DNA of 27,759 nt from RGIG2206 sp045579085. Its GTDB lineage: Bacteria; Bacillota; Clostridia; Oscillospirales; Acutalibacteraceae. The position numbers and the translations under genes were made by a program. The stretch lies in NCBI GenBank assembly GCA_045579085.1, contig JAZNLO010000029.1, forward strand, positions 1 to 27,759, written 5' to 3'. Of the stretch, positions 16,858 through 24,178 are shown in pieces. Each line of letters starts with the position of its first letter. Position 1 is the first letter of the stretch. Under the pieces are notes generated by a model. It had not been told where the DNA came from. It did no database searches and worked only from the letters and a program-made list of their open reading frames with translations.

Positions 16858-16910
16858 GCACTATTTTTTCTGAATACTTTTACTGTACCTTGCTAACAAT
16901 TTATACGCCC

Positions 16911-16930
16911 TTGAAAAACTCGTTTTTCAA
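16911..16930. repeat. Perfect 8-bp inverted repeat between pbp and htrA
   Basis: TTGAAAAA, loop CTCG, TTTTTCAA. Its right arm is the first 8 bases of the downstream 16-bp direct repeat, so the same TTTTTCAA half-site is present three times, once inverted. It lacks the GC stem and T-tract of a terminator and looks more like a protein-binding site. Confidence 0.6.
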
Positions 16931-16970
16931 ACAATATTTTCGGTTGACTTTTCATTTTTCAAACAATATT
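16923..16970. repeat. 16-bp direct repeat overlapping the htrA-side promoter
   Basis: TTTTTCAAACAATATT occurs identically at 16923-16938 and 16955-16970, 32 bp start to start, about three helical turns. The first copy ends 5 bp before the -35 and the second covers the spacer and part of the -10 of the plus-strand promoter at 16944-16972. Looser matches to its AACAAT core lie at 16895-16902 and 17092-17099. Candidate operator. Confidence 0.65.
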
Positions 16971-16972
16971 AT
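16944..16972 (+). promoter_or_regulatory. Candidate htrA promoter
   Basis: TTGACT (16944-16949), 17-bp spacer, TATTAT (16967-16972). It lies about 225 bp upstream of the htrA ATG, giving a long AT-rich leader, so a closer promoter cannot be excluded; no better hexamer pair was found nearer the gene. Confidence 0.55.
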
Positions 16973-17050
16973 TAATTATAACAAAGGCTTTTCTGCTTTT
17001 TATTATACTACCTACTTTAAAATTTTTCCACTAATTATATTTTTTTTTAC

Positions 17051-17108
17051 ATTATGAATATAATTTTAACGTAAAAACGTATCAAAATATTAACAATATA
17101 TTCATAAT
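17051..17108. repeat. 12-bp inverted repeat in the htrA leader
   Basis: ATTATGAATATA (17051-17062) and its exact complement TATATTCATAAT (17097-17108) are separated by 34 bp. A second overlapping pair, ATCAAAAT/ATTTTGAT (17081-17088 and 17107-17114), could form an alternative fold. The rest of 16750-17195 is AT-rich non-coding sequence with no further gene seen. Confidence 0.5.
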
Positions 17109-17195
17109 TTTGATAATGCTCAATAAAACTAAGCGGATAAAATATCAATTAGTTAGATTTACTCTTTCGCATCTTTATATAAAGGAGTTCTGGTT

Positions 17196-18632
17196 ATGTC
17201 GGAATTTGATAAAAACAACGGGTTTGACTTAGGCGGCGATTTACCTGATAACACTGCGCCAAAGCAAGACGTTGAACAAGCTGAGGCTGAATATATCAAT
17301 AATGTTGGCACCACGCAAGACGACGTTGCCCCTGTCAAAGCTGAGCCCTATACTCCCGTAAGCTCTTACACATATCAAAATGAGCCGAGCCCATACAGTC
17401 AAAGCAATCCTGAGCCGCTCGCTTATGTTCCACCTAAGAGCTACTACAGGCAACAGGCAAATCAGCAACCGCAGGTGAATATCCCTAAGCCTAAAAAAAG
17501 CAAGAAAAGTGAAATATCCTTTAAGACGCTTATCGTGTGCATGGTTGTCACCGCTCTGATATCTACAATCGTTTCCTCTGTGATTACCTTAAAAGGAAAC
17601 TCCGGTGATAACAACAACGGTGCATTTGCAAATATGTTTGGCTCGGTTGGCAACGCCGACATTACTATAACCGATGACTCAACCAACTACGTTGAGGCTG
17701 TTGCCGCTAAGGTAAGGCCAAGCGTGGTAGGGATTACTACCAGATACGTTCAATCGCCAAACCCCTATTTTGGAGCCAATCCAAGCAGTGTTGAAAGTGA
17801 AGGCACAGGTGTAATATACTCAAGCGACGGTTACATTATCACAAACAAGCACGTTGTTGACTATGCTATAAAATACAGCGGTACCGTTGAAGTTTATCTG
17901 CCTGAAGATATCTCCACTGCCATTCCCGCAGAGGTTGTGGGCTACGATGCAACCTACGACCTCGCTGTGCTGAAAATCAACAAAACCGGACTCAGTGCCG
18001 TATCCATCGGCAAATCCAATAATCTTGTGGTAGGACAGAGAGTTGTTGCTATCGGAAATCCCGGAGGCTTGGACTTTGTAGGCTCGGTCAGCGTGGGATA
18101 TATCAGTGGACTTAACAGAAGCATCACTATAGACTCGTTCCAGATGAGCCTGATTCAGACAGATGCCGCCATCAATCCCGGAAACTCAGGCGGCGCATTG
18201 GTAGACTCTGAGGGCAAGCTGATAGGCATAACAAACTCCAAAATCGTATCCGAGCAGTTCGAGGGTATGGGCTTTGCAATCCCTGTGGACACAGTTGTTG
18301 AGCTGTGTACCGACATTATCACAAACCGCGATGAGCCCAAGCCATACATTGGCGTAGAAATCAACACCTCATACACTAAGGAATACCTCCAGTCTATAGG
18401 TATGCCTGCAGGACTTGTTGTGGTAAACGTTATAGAAGACGGCCCTGCAGACAAGGCAGGCTTACAGAAAAACGACCTTATCGTCGCTGCAGACGGAGTA
18501 GACGTAACAACCTACGACAAGCTTGTAAGCATAATACGCAAGCACAAGGTTGGCGAAGAAATATCACTAAAGATTTACAGAAACCAAAGATATCTTGATG
18601 TGAAAATCAAAACCACCGCATCCAACGGATAA
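17196..18632 (+). CDS. htrA: HtrA/DegP-type trypsin-like serine protease with PDZ domain
   Basis: A membrane-anchored protease that removes misfolded extracytoplasmic proteins. It has 478 residues. The long cytoplasmic N terminus (1-108) is acidic then Pro/Gln/Tyr-rich, ending in a basic KPKKSKKS stop. One membrane helix lies at about 109-132. The protease domain carries the complete triad H219 (TNKHVVD), D255 (YDLAVL) and S331 (NPGNSGGA). A single PDZ domain occupies about 375-478 (PAGLVVVNVIEDGPADKAGL). Firmicute HtrA proteins normally have this one-helix, one-PDZ form; the N-terminal extension is longer than in E. coli DegS. The start ATG has AAAGGAG about 9 nt upstream. The gene is single, divergent from the PBP gene, and closed by a strong terminator. 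The upstream direct repeats suggest specific, perhaps stress-dependent, control. Confidence 0.95.
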   Translation: MSEFDKNNGFDLGGDLPDNTAPKQDVEQAEAEYINNVGTTQDDVAPVKAEPYTPVSSYTYQNEPSPYSQSNPEPLAYVPPKSYYRQQANQQPQVNIPKPKKSKKSEISFKTLIVCMVVTALISTIVSSVITLKGNSGDNNNGAFANMFGSVGNADITITDDSTNYVEAVAAKVRPSVVGITTRYVQSPNPYFGANPSSVESEGTGVIYSSDGYIITNKHVVDYAIKYSGTVEVYLPEDISTAIPAEVVGYDATYDLAVLKINKTGLSAVSIGKSNNLVVGQRVVAIGNPGGLDFVGSVSVGYISGLNRSITIDSFQMSLIQTDAAINPGNSGGALVDSEGKLIGITNSKIVSEQFEGMGFAIPVDTVVELCTDIITNRDEPKPYIGVEINTSYTKEYLQSIGMPAGLVVVNVIEDGPADKAGLQKNDLIVAADGVDVTTYDKLVSIIRKHKVGEEISLKIYRNQRYLDVKIKTTASNG

Positions 18633-18635
18633 GCT

Positions 18636-18677
18636 AAACGCCAGCGCTTGATTATCAAGCGCGGGCGTTTTTGTTTT
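18636..18677 (+). terminator. Intrinsic terminator of htrA
   Basis: Arms 18636-18652 and 18654-18670 form a long stem (AACGCC and GCGCTTGA paired with TCAAGCGC and GGCGTT, one A/G mismatch), followed on the plus strand by TTTTTGTTTTTT. It starts 4 bp after the htrA stop. Confidence 0.92.
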
Positions 18678-18685
18678 TTATTATC

Positions 18686-19138
18686 TTATATAACTATCGG
18701 CAGCATCAATATCCAAGGCGCTGCCACAAGCGATATTATCGCCGATGCAACCTTACGGGTGAGGTCATCTGTTTTGATGCTCTTAAACACGAAAAATCTG
18801 CACATCATATAAACCAATACCACGCCCGCAATGTAAGCCAGAAGCGGTATTTTAAAGCAGCTAAACTCAGAATAATCCGCCATTTTAAGCATATATGCCA
18901 GTTCGCTGTCATTCCCCGTCAGATTAAGCCCCATTATGCCAAACCCGACTGCCTGTGCAATAACTGTGCTGACAAACAGCCACGACATACATTTTGACGT
19001 TGTGCCAACCCTGTTATCCACGCCGTCTATCAAGTGCATCATACCAAGTAAAACACCGTATTCAAGTGCGAACACAACAACTGCATATATCATCAGCTTA
19101 AGCGGAGTGCAAATATATATCCATAGCGGCATTCCCAT
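18686..19138 (-). CDS. Small polytopic membrane protein of unknown function
   Basis: A 150-residue protein with about four hydrophobic helices (roughly 8-36, 48-69, 93-113 and 129-149) joined by short charged loops (IDGVDNRVGTTSK, KSIKTDDLTRK). No signature of a known family is recognised. The ATG at 19136-19138 has AGGAGAG upstream, and that Shine-Dalgarno overlaps the stop codon of the DUF1015 gene 12 bp away, so the two are translationally and transcriptionally linked. The tight linkage to a soluble DUF1015 protein may be functional or just operon packing. It converges on htrA. Confidence 0.82.
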   Translation of the reverse strand: MGMPLWIYICTPLKLMIYAVVVFALEYGVLLGMMHLIDGVDNRVGTTSKCMSWLFVSTVIAQAVGFGIMGLNLTGNDSELAYMLKMADYSEFSCFKIPLLAYIAGVVLVYMMCRFFVFKSIKTDDLTRKVASAIISLVAAPWILMLPIVI

Positions 19139-19150
19139 TTGCGCACTCTC

Positions 19151-20431
19151 CTACTCTATCTCGCCGAATTTGTTCATTACAAGGCCTGTTATCAGCTTCG
19201 GATAGAAGTATGTTGACTTCTGCGGCATCTTCTCGCCTGCAGATGCAACCATACTTATTTCCTCAACCTTTGTAGGATTCATCAAGAAACTGCAGTTTGC
19301 AGCAGACGAATCAACAGCCTGCACAGCCTCATCAAAAACTCTGGTATAGGTAAGGTTAATCTGCGCTGCCATATTTGCCTTGTCTATGCCCAAAACCTTT
19401 TCAAGCACCAAAGTGTGAAGAACTGTTACGTCAAGCTCCTTTAATGAGCGGCTGCAATCGGGGCATACCGCATCAAGAGCTGAATAATCCTTAAGTGTCA
19501 TAAGGCTGTATTCCTTGCCGTCATAAAGAGCAAAGGCTTTCTCTCCCGCCTCGTAACGTGATTTAAGCAACGCTTTCACGTTGTTTGCGCTGACTGTTTC
19601 AATATCAAAGGTGCCCTCACAGCTTTCAAGCAGCTTTTTTGAGTCAAAATCGGGCAAATCTCTGACTATTCTATGTGTCGGGAATACAACAAGTCCGGGT
19701 GAATCCATTGCAACAAGCATCATCATACAATAATCGCACTCGTCGCCCTCAACGGCTTTGCCGTTCTCACGCAGCCAGTTGCGGAAGTTAAGCGCTGTTT
19801 CGTAGCGATGATGTCCGTCTGCGATATATAGACGGCGCTCAGCAAACTGCTCGCAAATTTGAACAGCCGCGTCGCCCTCAACAGTCCACAGCGAATGGGT
19901 TGTGCCCTCGCCGTCTGTAAAGCACTGCTCCGGCTCACCTGCAGACAGCTTCTCAATCATATCGGCGGTTGATGCGCCGTCATCGTGATAAAGCGAATAT
20001 ATCTGGCTGAAATTGCACATTGTAGCTTTCATAAGCTCGAATCTGTCTGCCTTTGCCTTTGACAATGTTTCCTCGTGCGGCAACACGATTTTCTTAGAAA
20101 ACTCCTCAAGCTTAACTCTTGCAATTATGCCCTTGAATGCGTAATCCACACCGTCAACATTAAAGCTCTCGCCGTAAATATATACCTTTTCGCTGTCATC
20201 ACACTTGAGCATTCCCTCAGCCTCAAACTGCTTAAGCGTTTTGGCTGCCTGCTGATACGGATTTTCTCCCTCTCTGGGCAGTTCAAGACGGATTATGTTA
20301 TGCTCGTTTTCTGCAATATACGCCTTGCGCTCAGCCTCTGAAATTATGTCGTAAGGCGGGCAACATAGCTTGCTTATCTCTCCTGCTTTGTCTGTAAAAC
20401 GCAAAGCCTTGAATGGCTTTATCTGTGCCAT
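19151..20431 (-). CDS. DUF1015 family protein
   Basis: A 426-residue soluble protein with the conserved marks of DUF1015: CCPPYDII near the N terminus (23-30), HEETLSKAKADRFELMKAT (119-137), ADGHHRYETAL (204-214) and the C-terminal GEKMPQKSTYFYPK followed by TGLVMNKF. Length is typical. The biochemical role is not certain. The family often lies near serA/serC-type serine genes in Clostridia and Thermotogae and has been linked to ParB-like free serine kinases, which I recall but cannot check; no serine biosynthesis gene lies here. The paired histidines with adjacent Asp, Arg and Glu in ADGHHRYE are the most likely catalytic cluster. The start has GGAGTGG about 9 nt before ATG, and a promoter lies at 20467-20495. 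It is first in a two-gene operon with the small membrane protein. Confidence 0.93.
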   Translation of the reverse strand: MAQIKPFKALRFTDKAGEISKLCCPPYDIISEAERKAYIAENEHNIIRLELPREGENPYQQAAKTLKQFEAEGMLKCDDSEKVYIYGESFNVDGVDYAFKGIIARVKLEEFSKKIVLPHEETLSKAKADRFELMKATMCNFSQIYSLYHDDGASTADMIEKLSAGEPEQCFTDGEGTTHSLWTVEGDAAVQICEQFAERRLYIADGHHRYETALNFRNWLRENGKAVEGDECDYCMMMLVAMDSPGLVVFPTHRIVRDLPDFDSKKLLESCEGTFDIETVSANNVKALLKSRYEAGEKAFALYDGKEYSLMTLKDYSALDAVCPDCSRSLKELDVTVLHTLVLEKVLGIDKANMAAQINLTYTRVFDEAVQAVDSSAANCSFLMNPTKVEEISMVASAGEKMPQKSTYFYPKLITGLVMNKFGEIE

Positions 20432-20466
20432 AAAAATACCACTCCATTAACAAAAAATATAGTATA

Positions 20467-20495
20467 ATTTTATTCCAATATTCAGCTTTCGTCAA
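20467..20495 (-). promoter_or_regulatory. Promoter of the DUF1015 operon
   Basis: On the minus strand: TTGACG (20490-20495), 17-bp spacer, TAAAAT (20467-20472), with a leader of about 30 nt. Confidence 0.75.
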
Positions 20496-20626
20496 GTACA
20501 TTTCTGCGCCGTCAATTACAACAAACGAGCTAAGTTTTCTTTGTGCATATATACAATTAATATAATTAGGTATAAATTATGTGTAAAAAATTGATAAATT
20601 CTCTTTATTATTTACTTGATTTGGTG

Positions 20627-20632
20627 TATAAT
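20627..20632 (+). promoter_or_regulatory. Possible -10 element for the Gld-like ABC operon
   Basis: A perfect TATAAT lies about 92 bp before the ATPase ATG, but the -35 at 17 bp spacing is weak (TTTATT), so it may need an activator or another element. The 293-bp gap 20432-20724 otherwise holds only AT-rich sequence and the divergent DUF1015 promoter. Confidence 0.4.
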
Positions 20633-20724
20633 TGCTGTGTATGTTAATAGACTGTTTACACTTTATACAACTTTTTTTGTTAACATATTTACATTCAAAT
20701 CCAGCAGTTTGGAGGGATTATATA

Positions 20725-21816
20725 ATGATAGAGGTCAAAAACCTCACTAAGTGCTACAGCGCAAACAAAAAAGCTGTGGACAACATCAGCTTCACCGTTA
20801 ATGACGGTGAGATACTCGGCTTTCTCGGCCCTAACGGTGCAGGAAAGTCTACAACAATGAACATAATCACAGGATACCTCTCTTCTACAGAAGGCAGTGT
20901 ATCTGTTGGCGGCTATGACATACTTGAGCAGCCCAACGAGGCAAAGCGTCATATCGGCTATCTTCCCGAGCATCCACCGGTCTACCCCGATATGACTGTT
21001 AAAGAGTACCTTAACTTCATCTATGACTTAAAAAAGGTTAAGCTGCCCAGAGAAGCTCATATCAAAGAAATATGCAATCTTGTTAAAATTACCGACGTAT
21101 ACAACCGAATGATAAAGTTCCTTTCTAAAGGTTATCAGCAGCGTGTCGGTATCGCTCAGGCGCTCATCGGCAACCCTGAGTTGCTGATTCTGGACGAGCC
21201 CACCGTTGGTCTTGACCCGAAGCAGATAATCGAAATCCGCAAGCTTATCACCCATCTCGGACGTAATCACACCGTTATACTCAGCTCGCATATTTTGTCT
21301 GATGTTCAGGCTGTTTGTGAACGTGTAATAATCATCAACAAGGGTCAGATTATTGCTGACGGCTCGCCCGACGACTTGTCAAAGGCTCTCACAGGCTCCA
21401 ACTCACTTAAGGTTCGTGTGAACGGCCCTGAGCGTGACGTTCACAAGGCGATTCGCACCATCTCGGGTGTAAAGAGCGTTACCTCTCTCGGTAAACGCGA
21501 GAAAAACGCAGTTGAGTTCTGCGTTGAGGTGTCTGACCAGACCGATATCCGCACTGAGCTGTTCAGAAGAATGGCAGAGCGCAACTGGACTATTCTTATG
21601 CTTCAGCCTGACGAGCTCACGCTTGAGCAAGTCTTCGTAAGGCTTGTTGATGGCGCTGCAGAGGATGAAATCAGAAAGCTTTCCGCTGTGAAAAAGTCTG
21701 CAAAGGCTGAAACCGAAGCAACAAAAGCAGAGTTTGCAGATGATATCGACGAAGTAATGGGCGCTGTTGAGAAACCGCTCGACGCACCCGAAGATTCAAG
21801 TAAGGAGGAGAAATAA
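20725..21816 (+). CDS. ABC transporter ATPase of a Gld-like system
   Basis: A 363-residue ATPase: Walker A GPNGAGKS (35-42), signature LSKGYQQR (133-140), Walker B LLILDEP (153-159) and H-loop H189 (LSSHIL). The DELTLEQVFVRLV motif near 295-307 is typical of ABC-2 ATPases. An acidic/Lys-Ala-rich tail of about 50 residues extends past the usual ~310. The frame opens 31 codons earlier, but the ATG at 20725 is used because GGAGGG lies about 9 nt upstream and MIEVKNLTK is the normal family start. Its stop overlaps the permease start (TAATG). With the next three genes it matches the GldA-GldF-GldG arrangement best known from Bacteroidetes gliding, but is widespread in non-gliders; the substrate is unknown. 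Confidence 0.93.
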   Translation: MIEVKNLTKCYSANKKAVDNISFTVNDGEILGFLGPNGAGKSTTMNIITGYLSSTEGSVSVGGYDILEQPNEAKRHIGYLPEHPPVYPDMTVKEYLNFIYDLKKVKLPREAHIKEICNLVKITDVYNRMIKFLSKGYQQRVGIAQALIGNPELLILDEPTVGLDPKQIIEIRKLITHLGRNHTVILSSHILSDVQAVCERVIIINKGQIIADGSPDDLSKALTGSNSLKVRVNGPERDVHKAIRTISGVKSVTSLGKREKNAVEFCVEVSDQTDIRTELFRRMAERNWTILMLQPDELTLEQVFVRLVDGAAEDEIRKLSAVKKSAKAETEATKAEFADDIDEVMGAVEKPLDAPEDSSKEEK

Positions 21817-22517
21817 TGAGCGCTATCTTTAAACGTGAAATGAGAGCGTATTTCACCTCTCCTATCGGCTATATCGTTGTTGTTTTCTATGCACTCCTTT
21901 ACGGCTTTTTCTTTACTCAGCTTTACAAAGCCGGCACCCCCGAAATAAGCGTTTTGTTCAGCTACTCGTTCACCATTACGCTGTTTCTTATGCCTGTGCT
22001 TACGATGCGTCTGTTCAGCGAGGAGCGCAGACAAAAAACTGACCAGGCGCTCTTCACAGCTCCTGTCAGCCTGACAAGCACTGTGTTCGGCAAATTTTTT
22101 GCCGCACTCACAGTATTCCTTATCGCTCAGGCTATCACCGTTATATTTGAACTGATTTTTGCTTTCAATGTATCGGTTGACTTTTTAGGATACCTTTGCT
22201 ATCTTGTCGGCGCCATTTTGCTCGCCTCATCTTTGATAGCAATCGGTATGTTTATTTCCGCACTGACTGACAGCCAGATAATCGCTGCTATTGGCGGTAT
22301 CGGTATCTCTGTGCTTTTGGCTATACTTGATACCATCGCTTCGCTGATTAAGGTTGACTTTATCTCAACGGCTGCTGGATGGTTATCCTTCAGCGGCAGA
22401 TACAACACATTCTGCAGCGGTGTTCTTGATTACGCAAATATCGCATACTTCATAAGCTTTACCGCTATATTTATTTTCCTCACCATCAGGCTGCAGGAAA
22501 AACGTCGTTGGTCTTAA
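21816..22517 (+). CDS. ABC-2 type permease, GldF-like
   Basis: A 233-residue membrane protein with about six helices; the start MSAIFKREMRAYFTSPIGYI is the usual opening of GldF/NosY-type permeases. The conserved cytoplasmic segment MRLFSEERRQKTDQALFTAPVS follows the second helix and is the likely coupling site to the ATPase. It is slightly shorter than the ~240-250 of the family. Translation is coupled to the ATPase: the ATG shares one base with its stop, and AAGGAGG lies within the preceding codons. It ends 17 bp before the GldG-like gene. Confidence 0.92.
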   Translation: MSAIFKREMRAYFTSPIGYIVVVFYALLYGFFFTQLYKAGTPEISVLFSYSFTITLFLMPVLTMRLFSEERRQKTDQALFTAPVSLTSTVFGKFFAALTVFLIAQAITVIFELIFAFNVSVDFLGYLCYLVGAILLASSLIAIGMFISALTDSQIIAAIGGIGISVLLAILDTIASLIKVDFISTAAGWLSFSGRYNTFCSGVLDYANIAYFISFTAIFIFLTIRLQEKRRWS

Positions 22518-22534
22518 GAAGGGAGGAATCAGAA

Positions 22535-24178
22535 ATGAAGCTTTTTAATAAAAAATCCCATTCGGATACGGCTGACGTTTCCGTTTCTTCCAAAAAAGCC
22601 GCTTTCAGAAGAAAGCTCAGGCACGGCACCTATGCAACCGTTATCACTTGCGTTTTCATCGCTCTTGTAATTGTTTTCAACATCGGTGCAACAGTTCTTG
22701 CTGAGAGATTCCCCCTCAGCCTCGACTTTACCGCAAAGGGCGACTTTACAATAAGCGAGGAAAACAAGGACTATATCAAGGCTGTCAAGCGCGATGACCT
22801 TAAAATAGACATCGTTGTTTGCGCTGACGAAACCAAGTATACCGACGGCACTGTTGCCCAGTCGCTTATGAGCCAGAATATATACGACCTCTCAGGCGGT
22901 CAGTACTTTACCCAAAACGTATACCTGCTCAAAGAGTATGTTCGTCTGAACAAAGCGATTTCTCTCAAGTTTATTGACCCGTCTGACCCCGAGTTCCATA
23001 TCTATGCCTCTAATGAAAATTATCAGGACGAAACCTTCAACGAGGGTGATATTCTCATTGAATCAACATTTACTTTAGACGGCGAGAAGATATCCAGAGG
23101 ACGTCACCTGACTGTTGAAGATATATTTGAAGTTGGCGTTGACCAGAACAGCGAGACAAGCTATATGTATTATTACTACTATGGCTACTCATCACTGGTT
23201 TCAAACAACATTGAAACCGCTATCACTTCAGCTATCTATTCTCTCACCTCCGATAAGGTTTATCAGGTTGCCTACCTTACCCACAACGGCGGCACCGATA
23301 TCTCAAATCTTGAGTTTCTTATGAAGCAGAACAACTATGAGTTCAACGAGATTAAGAATCTTAACGAGGAAGATATACCTGAGGACACCGATATAATCAT
23401 CATCGCTCAGCCGTCATTCGATTACAGCGCAGACGAGCTTGAAAAAATTGATAAGTTCCTTGATAATGACGGCAAGCTGGGTAAAAACGTGCTCTACATT
23501 GCCAACGCACGTCAGCCTGAGCTACCCAATATCAATGAGTTCTTAAGCGAGTGGAGCTTTGAGGTTTTAAGCAACACCTTCGTTTACGAAACAAACAGCG
23601 ATAACAGAGCAAACGCTTTCACTATCATGACCGAAACCGAAAACAAATACACCGGCGCTCTTGCAGGACAGGACTACGCTTTCTATTCAGCAAACGACGT
23701 TCCAGTTGTTATGAAGCAGCCCAACGGTTCTAAAGAATACACCATTCTTCTCCAGTTCTCAGAGGATTCCGTTGCCGCAAGCATTGACGCCGAAACAGAA
23801 GAGGAAGCTATTGAAAACGCAATCGAAAAGGGCCCGTTTGCCGCTCTTGCCGTTTGCACAAACGCAGTTTGGGACAGCGATATCAACGACTATCAGAAGT
23901 CGAGCGTTATGGTTTGCAGCTCTACCGATATGATAACCTACGGCAGTATTTCTGCTAAAATAGGCAATATCAAAGCGATAATGAATACGCTTGATACACT
24001 TGTAGGTAAAGAAACCACAGACATTTCATTCGACTCAAGAACCTTCGCCACTGACCAGTTTGAAACTCTGCCCACAGATGCCGCTGCCACCACAATGACT
24101 GTTATATTCGTGTTCATTGTGCCGTTAGCATTGATTGTATGCGGTGTGATAGTTGCTATTCGCAGGAGGCGCGCATGA
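22535..24178 (+). CDS. GldG-like ABC auxiliary membrane protein
   Basis: A 547-residue protein of the ABC-type uncharacterised transport auxiliary class (GldG-like). It has a basic cytoplasmic N terminus, one helix at about 33-56, a large extracytoplasmic domain (about 60-515), a C-terminal helix (about 517-540) and a final RRRRA. The first soluble part (FTAKGDFTISEENKDYIKAV) and the later TDIIIIAQPSFDYSADELEKIDKFLDN-type segment, written here only in outline, match the two-subdomain layout of the family. A tyrosine patch at 210-218 (SYMYYYYYGY) is striking but lies in a variable loop. The TTG at 22508 extends the frame, but ATG 22535 has GGGAGGA 7-13 nt upstream. The gene overlaps the DUF4340 gene by 4 bp. 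Its ligand is unknown. Confidence 0.9.
   Translation: MKLFNKKSHSDTADVSVSSKKAAFRRKLRHGTYATVITCVFIALVIVFNIGATVLAERFPLSLDFTAKGDFTISEENKDYIKAVKRDDLKIDIVVCADETKYTDGTVAQSLMSQNIYDLSGGQYFTQNVYLLKEYVRLNKAISLKFIDPSDPEFHIYASNENYQDETFNEGDILIESTFTLDGEKISRGRHLTVEDIFEVGVDQNSETSYMYYYYYGYSSLVSNNIETAITSAIYSLTSDKVYQVAYLTHNGGTDISNLEFLMKQNNYEFNEIKNLNEEDIPEDTDIIIIAQPSFDYSADELEKIDKFLDNDGKLGKNVLYIANARQPELPNINEFLSEWSFEVLSNTFVYETNSDNRANAFTIMTETENKYTGALAGQDYAFYSANDVPVVMKQPNGSKEYTILLQFSEDSVAASIDAETEEEAIENAIEKGPFAALAVCTNAVWDSDINDYQKSSVMVCSSTDMITYGSISAKIGNIKAIMNTLDTLVGKETTDISFDSRTFATDQFETLPTDAAATTMTVIFVFIVPLALIVCGVIVAIRRRRA

Noticed and set aside
16521..16873. Two plus-strand frames (CGLHYGL and RSTLRPV repeats) opposite the PBP start
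   Set aside because: They are antisense shadows of the DRT repeat; their periodicity is explained by the PBP coding repeat.
20632..20724. Upstream extension of the Gld-like ATPase
   Set aside because: It begins at the -10 element and encodes a sequence foreign to ABC ATPases; the ATG at 20725 has GGAGGG.
23162..23191. Tyrosine-rich patch in the GldG-like protein
   Set aside because: A short run of TAT/TAC codons in a probable loop; no evidence of function beyond family variation.
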